From JAHJDR01 sp964609965 (lineage in GTDB: Bacteria; UBA10199; JADGCS01): a DNA stretch of 64,000 bases. Made by a program: the position numbers and the translations under genes. The notes under the pieces are model-generated. The model saw only the letters and a program-made list of their open reading frames with translations, searched no databases and had not been told where the DNA came from. Location of the stretch: NCBI GenBank assembly GCA_964609965.1, contig CAZSTS010000005.1, positions 1-64,000 on the forward strand. Direction: 5' to 3'. Below are positions 51,688-59,663 of the stretch, one piece after another (the first letter of the stretch is position 1; every line of letters starts with the position of its first letter).

Positions 51688-52704
51688 TTAGATGAGGAGT
51701 TCCGCGATTTGGACAGCGTTCAGAGCCGCTCCTTTGAGGAGCTGATCCCCACAAACAAAGATGTTAAGACCATTTTCAATATCGAGATCTTTTCTGAGTC
51801 TGCCAACAAAAACATTGTCTTGATAGGTGGCTTCTAGCGGCATGGGAAAATGATTTTTTTGCGGATCATCTACTATTTTTATTCCAGGTGCATTTTTGAG
51901 TGCAGATATAATTGTCGTTAGATCAACAGGGTTTTTTAATTCTAAGTGAAGCGCTTCGGAATGTGTGCGGTAAATAGGAACACGAATGCAAGTGGGTGAA
52001 ACTTGAATTGAATTATCAGAAAATATTTTACGTGTTTCATTCACCATCTTAATTTCTTCTTGGTTAAAACCATTATCAGAAACTTCAGAATCGTGTGAAA
52101 AAACATTGTTGGCAATGACATGTGAAAAAATCTGGGCTTTGGGTTCTTTTCCTTCGAGCAAGTCTTTTTGTTGGGTTTTTAATTCTTCTAATGCGCGCGC
52201 TCCAGCGCCACTTACAGCTTGGTAGGTCGTGACAACGATTCTTTTAATAGGATTTATTTTATGAATGGGGGCAAGCGCCACACACATGATAATGGTTGTG
52301 CAGTTTGGGTTGGCTATAATGCCCATGTGTTTTTTAGCGTCTTCTGGATTTACCTCAGGAACAATAAGGGGAACGTCTGGATCCATGCGATAAGCACTTG
52401 AGTTATCAACCACAACAGCGCCAGCGTTGACAGCATGAGGGGCGAATTCCTTTGATCTGTCTGAGCCTGCGGAAAAGAGGGCAATGTCAACGCCTTCAAA
52501 ACTTTTTTCTGAAAGTTCTTCGACAAGGTGATCTTTTCCATTAAAATGGATTTTTTTGCCAACAGATCTTTCTGAGGCAAGAAGCTTGAGATTGCCTATA
52601 GGAAAATTTCGGTTACTAAGCACATTGAGAAACTCTGCTCCCACTGCACCAGTGACTCCTGCTATAGCAATATTGATTTTTTCTTTTTTGTTTAAGTTAT
52701 TCAT
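51688..52704 (-). CDS. asd: aspartate-semialdehyde dehydrogenase
   Basis: A 338-aa enzyme of the aspartate pathway (lysine, threonine, methionine, diaminopimelate). It has the N-terminal NADP site GVTGAVGAEFLNVL, catalytic Cys in ANPNCTTIIMC near residue 134 and substrate Arg/His in SPTCIRVPIYRTHSEAL. Start and the preceding leuB stop are directly adjacent, giving a leuB-asd operon. Confidence 0.96.
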   Translation of the reverse strand: MNNLNKKEKINIAIAGVTGAVGAEFLNVLSNRNFPIGNLKLLASERSVGKKIHFNGKDHLVEELSEKSFEGVDIALFSAGSDRSKEFAPHAVNAGAVVVDNSSAYRMDPDVPLIVPEVNPEDAKKHMGIIANPNCTTIIMCVALAPIHKINPIKRIVVTTYQAVSGAGARALEELKTQQKDLLEGKEPKAQIFSHVIANNVFSHDSEVSDNGFNQEEIKMVNETRKIFSDNSIQVSPTCIRVPIYRTHSEALHLELKNPVDLTTIISALKNAPGIKIVDDPQKNHFPMPLEATYQDNVFVGRLRKDLDIENGLNIFVCGDQLLKGAALNAVQIAELLI

Positions 52705-53784
52705 TTAGAGATTCTCCACTACTTTGTTTCCCATTTCTTCACAGCCAACTTCAGTCATCCCATTTGTATAAATATCAGCTGTGCGATAATCTTGAGACAA
52801 AGTTGTTCGAACAGCCTTTTCAATTCGATTTGCAGCTATTTTATTATCGAATGAATACGCAAACATCATGGCCAATGAAAGAATTGTTGCCAGAGGGTTT
52901 GCCTTGTCTTGTCCGGCAATGTCTGGTGCTGAGCCGTGCACAGGTTCATACAGGCCGATATGGGATTCATTAATCGACGCGCTGGGCAACATGCCAAGAG
53001 ATCCTGTGAGCATGGCAGCTTCATCAGAAAGAATGTCGCCAAACATATTCGTAGTGACGATTACATCAAACTGTCTTGGGTTGCGAATAAGTTGCATGGC
53101 CGCGTTATCCACATACATATGAGAAAGTTCTACATCTTGATAGTCCTTGTGAACTTCATTTACAATGGTTCGCCAAAGTTCTGTGGTTTCTAAAACATTG
53201 GCCTTGTCAACAGAACAGACTTTGCTTTTTCTTTTTTGAGCGACTTCAAAGGCGACTTTTGCAATGCGTTTGATCTCATCTTCGTTATAAACAAGTGTGT
53301 TTGTGGCTGTACGAGATTCTTTTTTTGAAGAAACGCCACGAGGTGTGCCAAAGTAAATGCCACCAGTCAGTTCGCGGACAACCATAAGGTCAACTTTTTT
53401 GATGACTTCTTCTTTGAGGGTTGAGGCTGCTATCAGTTCATCAAAGACAAGGGCAGGTCTTAAGTTAGCAAATAAACCAAGTTCTTTTCTCAAGCCCAAA
53501 AGAGCACGTTCTGGTCTTAGTGAAAAATCCAAAGATTCCCACTTTTGACCGCCAACGGCGCCAAGCAAAACCGCATCAGATTTTTTTGTTAGCTCGAGAG
53601 TTTCTTTGGGCAAGGGGTTGCTTGTTTGGTCATAGGCTGTGCCACCAACACAGGCTTTGTTAAGTTCGATGGAGATGTTTTCTTGAGATGCCACAGCGTT
53701 GAGCACTTTAACAGCTTGGGTTGTGACCTCTTCTCCAATGCCATCACCAGGGAGAACTGCGATTTTATGTTTGTTGTTGGGCAT
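52705..53784 (-). CDS. leuB: 3-isopropylmalate dehydrogenase
   Basis: A 359-aa NAD-dependent decarboxylating dehydrogenase of leucine synthesis. Motifs are LPGDGIGEEV at the start, VRELTGGIYFG (substrate Arg/Tyr), and NMFGDILSDEAAMLTGSLGMLPSA with the metal-binding Asp (in parts: FGDILSDEAA, GSLGMLPSAS), then EPVHGSAPDIAG. It is directly followed by asd. Confidence 0.97.
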   Translation of the reverse strand: MPNNKHKIAVLPGDGIGEEVTTQAVKVLNAVASQENISIELNKACVGGTAYDQTSNPLPKETLELTKKSDAVLLGAVGGQKWESLDFSLRPERALLGLRKELGLFANLRPALVFDELIAASTLKEEVIKKVDLMVVRELTGGIYFGTPRGVSSKKESRTATNTLVYNEDEIKRIAKVAFEVAQKRKSKVCSVDKANVLETTELWRTIVNEVHKDYQDVELSHMYVDNAAMQLIRNPRQFDVIVTTNMFGDILSDEAAMLTGSLGMLPSASINESHIGLYEPVHGSAPDIAGQDKANPLATILSLAMMFAYSFDNKIAANRIEKAVRTTLSQDYRTADIYTNGMTEVGCEEMGNKVVENL

Positions 53785-53816
53785 GTTGGAGTGAAACTAA
53801 TCAATTTGGTTCAGAA

Positions 53817-53849
53817 AGTCTAGCGTCTAGAGTCTAGGGTCTAGTGTGA
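53817..53849. repeat. 7-bp tandem array
   Basis: GTCTAGC, GTCTAGA, GTCTAGG, GTCTAGT between leuB and the pseudouridine synthase gene. The stop codon of the latter lies in the last unit. Confidence 0.85.
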
Positions 53850-54836
53850 AGAGAAAAAATCTAAGAAATGCTCAGGCCATTCAGCCTTGAATGTAACAGG
53901 GGTTCCATTGGGATCAATCTTAAATCCCATTTCGCGGCAATGGAGGCCCAGGGGGCGTGGATCATGGGTTGTGGATCGTGGATCGTTATTGCTAGTAGGG
54001 GCGGGTCCCTGTGCCCGCCCGTGATTATCTTTATGTATTTGAGATTTTGTTCCTGGTGAATACAAAGGGTCATTCACAATATGACCGCCAGCGACGTTTA
54101 CATGAACACGGATTTGGTTTGTGCGTCCTGTAATGGGGTAGGCCTTGAGAAAAGTGACATCATCCTTTTTTACAATAGGGACAAACTTTGTGACAGCGGG
54201 TTTGGCTTCGGTAATATCAGGACCTGTGCCACGAAAGGTGCCATTAACGCGTCCTACGGGTTCATCAATGGTGAATTCCTTTGTGCCAAAGTCTCCTTTT
54301 GCCAAAACCCCATAGACTTTATGGATGGTTTTTGCTTCGACTTGTTTATGCAGAAGGCGAGCCTTTGAGTCGTCAGTTGCTAAAAGCAAAACGCCAGTTG
54401 TCCATGTGTCTAGGCGATGGATTGTATGGAACTTAACCTTGGGGTTATTTTCTCTTAATATATATAAGAGAGAATTTTTGTAATAGCGTCCTGCAGGGTG
54501 CACAGGCAAGGGTGCAGGTTTATTGATCACAAGAATGCCGCTTTTAAAATAAATCTGTTTGTAATCAGCATCTACATCAGGTTCAATCACATCACGTCTG
54601 AAAGTGCGAATCATGTCAGCTTCTTTTAAAGAGTACTTTGCATCAATGCTCTCATTGTTGACTGAGATATCACCTTCTTGAATGAGTTTTTGCCAGTAAT
54701 CTCTGGGTCTAAAAGAAAAGCGCTCATCATGAAAATCTAATATGTTTTTTCCAACGTATTCTTTTGGGACAGCGTATCTGAATTGTTGGGTGTAAGGGGG
54801 TGTGTGGCGAAGTTGTTTTGTCATAGGGGTTCGCAT
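53841..54836 (-). CDS. RluA/RluD-family pseudouridine synthase with repeat-derived insertion
   Basis: A 331-aa RNA pseudouridine synthase. S4-like N-terminus (about 15-85), LVINKPAPLPVHP, the catalytic HRLDTWTTG near residue 138 (Asp nucleophile), GRTNQIRVH and LGLHCREMGF. Between VNDPLYSPG and LGLHCRE, where the family has a short loop, there are about 25 residues encoded by a GTAGGGGC palindrome (53995-54023) and a 7-bp array (53957-53991), in frame. Start 54836 or 54824 is likely; the frame upstream to 54911 is repeat sequence. The target RNA (23S rRNA or tRNA) cannot be decided. Confidence 0.88.
   Translation of the reverse strand: MRTPMTKQLRHTPPYTQQFRYAVPKEYVGKNILDFHDERFSFRPRDYWQKLIQEGDISVNNESIDAKYSLKEADMIRTFRRDVIEPDVDADYKQIYFKSGILVINKPAPLPVHPAGRYYKNSLLYILRENNPKVKFHTIHRLDTWTTGVLLLATDDSKARLLHKQVEAKTIHKVYGVLAKGDFGTKEFTIDEPVGRVNGTFRGTGPDITEAKPAVTKFVPIVKKDDVTFLKAYPITGRTNQIRVHVNVAGGHIVNDPLYSPGTKSQIHKDNHGRAQGPAPTSNNDPRSTTHDPRPLGLHCREMGFKIDPNGTPVTFKAEWPEHFLDFFSSH
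53957..53991. repeat. 7-bp tandem array inside the pseudouridine synthase gene
   Basis: Units TGGATCA, TGGGTTG, TGGATCG, TGGATCG, in frame with the gene. Confidence 0.8.
53995..54023. repeat. GTAGGGGC palindrome inside the pseudouridine synthase gene
   Basis: GTAGGGGCGGGTCCC...GCCCGCCC, the same family as 25100 and 33971, translated as part of the protein. Confidence 0.8.
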
Positions 54837-54869
54837 TATGCTGGATGGGGTGATAAGGTCAACCCTCAC

Positions 54870-54940
54870 TTCGAAATTCGGTATTCCGTGTTCGTTATTC
54901 GATATTCCCATGGATGCTAGATGTCGGATGCTGGATAAGA
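54870..54940. repeat. two adjacent 7-bp tandem arrays
   Basis: First (54870-54908): TTCGAAA, TTCGGTA, TTCCGTG, TTCGTTA, TTCGATA, TTCCCAT, the reverse complement of the AATATCG family at 15011. Second (54911-54940): GGATGCT, AGATGTC, GGATGCT, GGATAAG, like 42630. Confidence 0.85.
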
Positions 54941-54982
54941 GAATGTCTTGTCATCAGAATGGAAAAACCATAAACATTATCC

Positions 54983-56278
54983 ATGAATCAAAAAATAACT
55001 ATTTATATCATTTTGGCTGTCATGCTTATTGCCTTTTCTAGTTTACTTGTTTTCTGCGGGGGTAGTGACACAACAACAGAAGAGGATGCAGAGACGAGCA
55101 CATCACTTCTCAGGGCTTTTGATTTTACGCTCCCTCTTTTTACTTCCACGAGTGGTTGGAACCAGACTGCCACGGCTGCCACTGTGCTCGCAACATCTGA
55201 TGCACAGATTCTTTACACGTTTCGTGTTCTTTTAGGTGATGTTTCTGATATGTCTACTGGCACAACATCTCCTCAGTGGCCTTATCCTGATGTTAGTTAC
55301 GATGATTATTCTGTAGCGATTTATCAAGCGAGCACTTCTACACAGAATGTCACACTCACAACTTATGAGGGTGATGAAGGGAGCGCTGGTTCCGCGGTAA
55401 CAACTGTTGATGATAATACAGCCACAGTACCCACAACAACAAGCTCCATTCGACCTCCAGGTCCAGCAACAACAGATGGCGATGGGCATATTGTTATTTA
55501 TAACACGACAGAAAATGACTCTTATGATTTTTGGCAAGCAACAACATCGGTTAATGATTCAGGCAATAGTCTCGGAGGTGCTCAAACAGCTACATCTCTT
55601 ATTAATGTAGGTGCTGTTGAATACTTTGATGTATCAGGTTCAGGCATGAATACAGATGGTGTGTCGAGCGCTCGTGCTTCTGGTGTGCCTTTGCTTGCGG
55701 GAATGATTTTACCCGAAGATGTTGTGGCAGGCACTATTGCCCACGCCTTGGGTGTTTCGATCCCTGGCCCACGTAACACAGCGGCTGATCCCACAAGCCC
55801 ATCAACCGCGGATTATTTTAATCCTTGTTCAACTACAGAAACAGATTTTTACAGCACAAACACTTCGGCCTTGGCCTCTGGCCAAAGGATTCGTCTTAAA
55901 TCTACGATTGTAGATAGTGACGGTAATCTTATTGACGAAACAGGGCTAGCCCCGATCACAACCATGTTTCTCACAGCGCTTCGAAACTATGGTGCTTACG
56001 TTGTAGACAATGCCTCAGGCTTTTCTTTTTACGCAGAAGATTATCATACAGCTAATCCTGATCTCACAGATGATCAGGTAAATACTTTGATTGGCGCTGC
56101 TTCGGGAACAGCCCTAGAATCTGGAAAGGTTGATTGGCAAATTTTGATGGAAAAATTAAATCTCGATTTAGAAGATATTCCTTTTGCCTTTGGACCAGAC
56201 ATGGAAGGCACAAGCCCTTCTACGGCTACGATTACGACTGCTAATTATGAGGTCGTCGAGGCTGCGGCGGAGGAGTAA
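54983..56278 (+). CDS. secreted lipoprotein-like protein of unknown function
   Basis: A 431-aa exported protein with a signal peptide ending FSSLLVFC-GGSD (a lipobox-like end with Phe before Cys). A Thr/Ser-rich linker precedes a domain with DGHIVIYN, YDFWQAT, SSARASGVPLLAGMI, IAHALGVSIP, SGQRIRLKS and FLTALRNYGAYVVDN. I recall these as conserved in a widespread family of secreted bacterial proteins of unknown function in which the order WQA, ARASGLP, HAL, R-L-K, ALK-YG is constant. It overlaps convergently by 38 nt with the pentahaem gene. No SD is seen. Confidence 0.65.
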   Translation: MNQKITIYIILAVMLIAFSSLLVFCGGSDTTTEEDAETSTSLLRAFDFTLPLFTSTSGWNQTATAATVLATSDAQILYTFRVLLGDVSDMSTGTTSPQWPYPDVSYDDYSVAIYQASTSTQNVTLTTYEGDEGSAGSAVTTVDDNTATVPTTTSSIRPPGPATTDGDGHIVIYNTTENDSYDFWQATTSVNDSGNSLGGAQTATSLINVGAVEYFDVSGSGMNTDGVSSARASGVPLLAGMILPEDVVAGTIAHALGVSIPGPRNTAADPTSPSTADYFNPCSTTETDFYSTNTSALASGQRIRLKSTIVDSDGNLIDETGLAPITTMFLTALRNYGAYVVDNASGFSFYAEDYHTANPDLTDDQVNTLIGAASGTALESGKVDWQILMEKLNLDLEDIPFAFGPDMEGTSPSTATITTANYEVVEAAAEE

Positions 56279-57563
56279 TCTCTTCAACAGCCCATCCTGA
56301 CTTCCATATCCATCTCCATACATCAGTATACCAAGGTGTGTCAGGCATTTCTTCTGCAGGAGGGTATTCACCCTGGAATTGTTCGAGGTGACAATCAAGA
56401 CAATCATCGCCTTGATCAATGTGTCCGCTGTCTAGGGTGTGATTACCGTTTAAAGTAAGTTGGGAATAGTCGGCCACATCATGGCAGCTAACACAGTGTT
56501 CTGCTGTTGCTCTATATGTGTGAACAGGCAAATCTCCAGAACCTTTGTGACAGTCAAGGCATTCGGCTTCTCTTGGCTCTTGATCCACTGCTGTGTCTAC
56601 ATGTTCTGTGTCAGCGTGGACAGGCTCTCCCTGTGCAGTATCAGTGTGTGTAGGTTCATCAGCATGTATATCTTCTGCGTGAGTTGGTTCACCATGACCT
56701 GAATCACCATGAGTACTAAAAAATTCCTCAGGGATAAAATCGTATTCTGGATCATGAAGATCATCAATGTCATGTATGCCATGACCACTTCTATCTCTGG
56801 TATCAACCTTTACAATATTCCACTGGTCAGGAAGGCTAATTCCAGAGATAAAACGTTCAGCCCCTTCAGCTGTGTGGCAACGATCACAACTTCGCCATTG
56901 TTCAAGGTGAGCGTCTTTACATTCTTCTTCATTTCTTGGGACATCAACGCCGCTGTGAAAAAAACTATTAGCGTAAGTCAGTCCTGTTGTGATGAGATCG
57001 TGGTTATGACAGACATGACAATGGACTCTAACTTGTCTTTCTTCGCTTCCATGGACAATGTAGGTTTGTGTAATAGGGCTGAGGCCATCCTCATTTTCTG
57101 TAGAAGGATGACCAGGAAAGGGTGATGCCTGTGCAGCTGCTATGGCTTGTTCTTCCATTTCACAGCTCTTGTTGTAAAGTGTTTCAAAAAAACGAGGAGA
57201 CGCATCACTCATTTCATAGGCAGTTAAGGACGAATCTTCGGGATTGAACACGTATAGCTGGAGTGAAAGGGCTGCAAAATCAAATTCAAGACAAAAAATG
57301 TTTTCTTGACCAGCAAGAAGTCTGCTTCTTTGCGAAGGATCTAAAAGTGCATCTGAAAGATCATCACGAGAGCTAAACACATTCGCATTTCTAATGCCAG
57401 AGGCACCTTCTTTAGGAAGCAGAGGATTTACAAGAAACACTGTTTGGTTTTCGGCACTCGCAGTTTGTTCTGCATAGATTTCTCTCTCAGCTTCATTGGT
57501 GGCGTAATCACGATTGCCAAAGAGGTAATCAATAGCTTGATCTATGTTAAACTGAACACTCAT
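56241..57563 (-). CDS. pentahaem cytochrome-like protein without signal peptide
   Basis: A 440-aa protein with five CxxCH sites (CHVCH, CDRCH, CLDCH, CVSCH, CLDCH) between about residues 178 and 405. Residues 270-325 form a His/Glu/Thr-rich repeat (HGEPTHAEDIHADEPTH-like). The N-terminus (MSVQFNIDQAID) is hydrophilic and no membrane segment is present, yet c-type haem is normally attached in the periplasm. The gene overlaps the membrane-anchored monohaem gene upstream by 4 nt (ATGA), so either it is translated separately or a -1 slip joins it to that anchor. The SD is weak. The cytochrome nature is clear from motifs; the export route is unknown. Confidence 0.7.
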   Translation of the reverse strand: MSVQFNIDQAIDYLFGNRDYATNEAEREIYAEQTASAENQTVFLVNPLLPKEGASGIRNANVFSSRDDLSDALLDPSQRSRLLAGQENIFCLEFDFAALSLQLYVFNPEDSSLTAYEMSDASPRFFETLYNKSCEMEEQAIAAAQASPFPGHPSTENEDGLSPITQTYIVHGSEERQVRVHCHVCHNHDLITTGLTYANSFFHSGVDVPRNEEECKDAHLEQWRSCDRCHTAEGAERFISGISLPDQWNIVKVDTRDRSGHGIHDIDDLHDPEYDFIPEEFFSTHGDSGHGEPTHAEDIHADEPTHTDTAQGEPVHADTEHVDTAVDQEPREAECLDCHKGSGDLPVHTYRATAEHCVSCHDVADYSQLTLNGNHTLDSGHIDQGDDCLDCHLEQFQGEYPPAEEMPDTPWYTDVWRWIWKSGWAVEEITPPPQPRRPHN

Positions 57564-58378
57564 TTACTTCTTTCTTCTGTTAAATATAAAACTGTATCTG
57601 TTGCTTGAAGTCCTTGTCTTATTATCAATTCTTCGACTCCATCTTGCATAGCAACTAAGCCAAGTCCTTCTGATGTTAATACTGGTATAAGAGCTTCGCC
57701 TGGAGGTGCTTGTGTGCCGTAGACACCGTATTGAGATTCACCTAAGCTTGTGCTAAAACCAGTATTTGCATAACCATGAGGACTGTTATTAAATTGATCA
57801 TTGGCCCAAGGGTGTGCTCCTGAATCTTGGTCTTCTCCATGGCAAACACCGCACATGCCTGGATGATTCATAGAATAGTCAAAGGCTTCTTTAGTGCCAA
57901 CTAGGGATGCTAACAAAGCAGCTCCTGAAAGAACTACTATAGTGGCGCGCTGTTTCCAAGAAGCTACACGTCCGAGATGATAGAATGTGCGAGCTCTGTG
58001 ATATAGTCCCTCAAAAGGAACGAGGCCAAGCTTGAAGGTGGTTCCTAATACGGGAATTCTTTTGCCTGGTCTTTTCCAAATTTCGTAAGCCCTATCCAAG
58101 CCAAAAGCAAAATGAGGTCTTGCAAAGTTGATGGCTGCATCGGCCAAAGGAAGTACACCTGGCCAGCGTACACCGCTTTTCGTAGCTTGTGTATAAATAT
58201 CAAGGGCTGCCACAGGTGGTTTGGGCTTTACCAAAGCTTCGATTGGTTCTCCTCCAGTGATCCTACCAAGACCGTTCACAGCTTTTACAGCAAGATTATG
58301 GCAAATTCCCAGGCTAGGGTTAAAGCCTAATACTTGTGAAAAGAAACCGTTAGGGGACATGGAAAAAACGCCAGACAT
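57560..58378 (-). CDS. membrane-anchored monohaem protein
   Basis: A 272-aa protein. The first ~160 residues are mostly helical and amphipathic with many Pro, without a cleavable signal. One transmembrane helix (about 163-182, TIVVLSGAALLASLVG) is followed by MNHPGMCGVCHGEDQDSG, the only CxxCH. The haem site just after the helix suits a periplasmic position. Start ATG 58378 has TGAGG 7 nt upstream; a TTG at 58393 has none. It overlaps the pentahaem gene (ATGA). It may anchor the signal-less cytochrome(s) to the membrane. No family recognised. Confidence 0.65.
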   Translation of the reverse strand: MSGVFSMSPNGFFSQVLGFNPSLGICHNLAVKAVNGLGRITGGEPIEALVKPKPPVAALDIYTQATKSGVRWPGVLPLADAAINFARPHFAFGLDRAYEIWKRPGKRIPVLGTTFKLGLVPFEGLYHRARTFYHLGRVASWKQRATIVVLSGAALLASLVGTKEAFDYSMNHPGMCGVCHGEDQDSGAHPWANDQFNNSPHGYANTGFSTSLGESQYGVYGTQAPPGEALIPVLTSEGLGLVAMQDGVEELIIRQGLQATDTVLYLTEERSK

Positions 58379-58790
58379 TAATACCTCAATCAAGTTGCAT
58401 AAACATGAAAATCATATCCAATCTTTTTTCCGGAGACTAAAGTCTCTGGCTATACCCTGTTGTCCCAAAGGGACAATATGATAAAGCCTGGGATTTTAAT
58501 CCCAGGAAAAAAAGTCTAAAGATTTTTCAGAATAAACATTAAACCCTATACACGCACCAGTTTTACTGGGTAATGTGCTCTAGGGCAATATTGTAAAAAC
58601 CTAATTTTTATCAGGTTTTCTTTAATATTCTTAAACTTTTACCACATTATATTCTCGGCTATTTTGGGCAAATGTTGCTTAAAAGGAAGTTTTTTTAAAA
58701 AAAAATTGATAAAGAAACCGCGCAACATTTAGTAGGATTTGACGATATCTTGGGTAACAGGATTATTTTTTCGAGCGACTTACTAACTAT
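58379..58790. other. divergent intergenic region with a three-hairpin element
   Basis: About 410 bp between divergent cytochrome genes. Its left part (58423-58514) is a cloverleaf-like set of hairpins, listed separately. The remaining AT-rich part shows no clear promoter and no SD for the gene at 58791. Confidence 0.45.
58423..58514. repeat. cloverleaf-like three-hairpin element
   Basis: An outer stem CTTTTTTCC/GGAAAAAAAG encloses GGAGACT/AGTCTC, TTGTCCC/GGGACAA (loop AAA) and CCTGGGATT/AATCCCAGG. It differs in sequence from the multi-hairpin elements at 24940 and 59664 but follows the same principle of successive hairpins. Confidence 0.75.
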
Positions 58791-59582
58791 ATGAAATCAT
58801 TATCTATTTTATTTATCGCCCTTGCTTTGATCTGTTCATGTTCCAGTACAGGTACTGATGACTCTGATTCAGAACCAGGCACAAGCACTTCGGCTAATGT
58901 TTTTCCTCACCCAAGTCTTTGGTCATCAGTCGACTCTCATGGAGTGACAACGTACAATCTTTATGCAGAAGGTACAGACGCATCCATGGGTGACTCGTGT
59001 TTTGATTGTCACGAAACTGATTTAACAGGTGCAAGCACAGAGAGTCTTTGTTTTGAATGTCACCAAAATTTCCCTCATCTTACAGGTTGGACAGATTCAG
59101 GTAATTCTAATTTTCATGGTTCAGCAATCACATCAGATACTGTCACAGCTTCTTGCGCAACTCAATGTCACGGCACTGATCTTTCTGGTGGGCTTTCGAA
59201 CAAGGCGTGTAATGATTGTCACGCTTCCTACCCACACACATCTAGCAATGTGGATTTGAGTTCTTGGTTTACATCCACTTCAAGTGACTGGGCTGATGCT
59301 AACGTGCACGGGAGTTATGTGAATGATTCAAATGCCATTGCACAAGGAACATGTGCTACAGCTTGTCATGGCACAGATTATTCAGGTGGTGTGAACGCAC
59401 AAGCTTGCACAACCTGTCACGCTACATTTCCTCACACATCTTATGATGATTGGACAACCTCTCATCAAAGTCATGTAAGCCTTTCAGGGGATCAATCTTG
59501 TTCTTCTGCAACAGGTTGCCATTCCACTTCTAATTTAGGACCCGATACTGTGGTGCAGTCTTGTACAGATACTTGTCATTAA
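58791..59582 (+). CDS. multihaem lipoprotein with non-standard haem motifs
   Basis: A 263-aa lipoprotein with signal peptide end LICSC-SSTG. Four CxxCH sites (CFDCH, CFECH, CNDCH, CTTCH), three CX3CH sites (CATQCH, CATACH, CTDTCH) and one CX5CH (CSSATGCH) give up to eight haems. Repeat units CHGTDLSGGxxxxxCxxCHxxxPHT match those of the porin-cytochrome fusion at 6433, so the two share an ancestor. The last CH is followed directly by the stop, with a 7-bp array just beyond, so the C-terminus may be truncated. It lies between the two signal-less cytochrome operons on the opposite strand. Likely cell-surface electron transfer. Confidence 0.75.
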   Translation: MKSLSILFIALALICSCSSTGTDDSDSEPGTSTSANVFPHPSLWSSVDSHGVTTYNLYAEGTDASMGDSCFDCHETDLTGASTESLCFECHQNFPHLTGWTDSGNSNFHGSAITSDTVTASCATQCHGTDLSGGLSNKACNDCHASYPHTSSNVDLSSWFTSTSSDWADANVHGSYVNDSNAIAQGTCATACHGTDYSGGVNAQACTTCHATFPHTSYDDWTTSHQSHVSLSGDQSCSSATGCHSTSNLGPDTVVQSCTDTCH

Positions 59583-59587
59583 CGGGA

Positions 59588-59642
59588 AAATTCCAAATTC
59601 CAAGAACCAAATCCCAAGCAAATTCCAAATTTCAAATTTTAT
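59588..59642. repeat. 7-bp tandem array
   Basis: ATTCCAA, ATTCCAA, GAACCAA, ATCCCAA, then ATTCCAA, ATTTCAA, starting 5 nt after the stop of the multihaem lipoprotein gene. Its reverse-complement family borders the other end of the hairpin element at 59942. Confidence 0.85.
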
Positions 59643-59663
59643 ATGTTCAAACTTTTTTTCCGA

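Noticed and set aside
54837..54911. N-terminal extension of the pseudouridine synthase to 54911
   Set aside because: The extra residues are encoded by a 7-bp array and no ribosome site precedes them.
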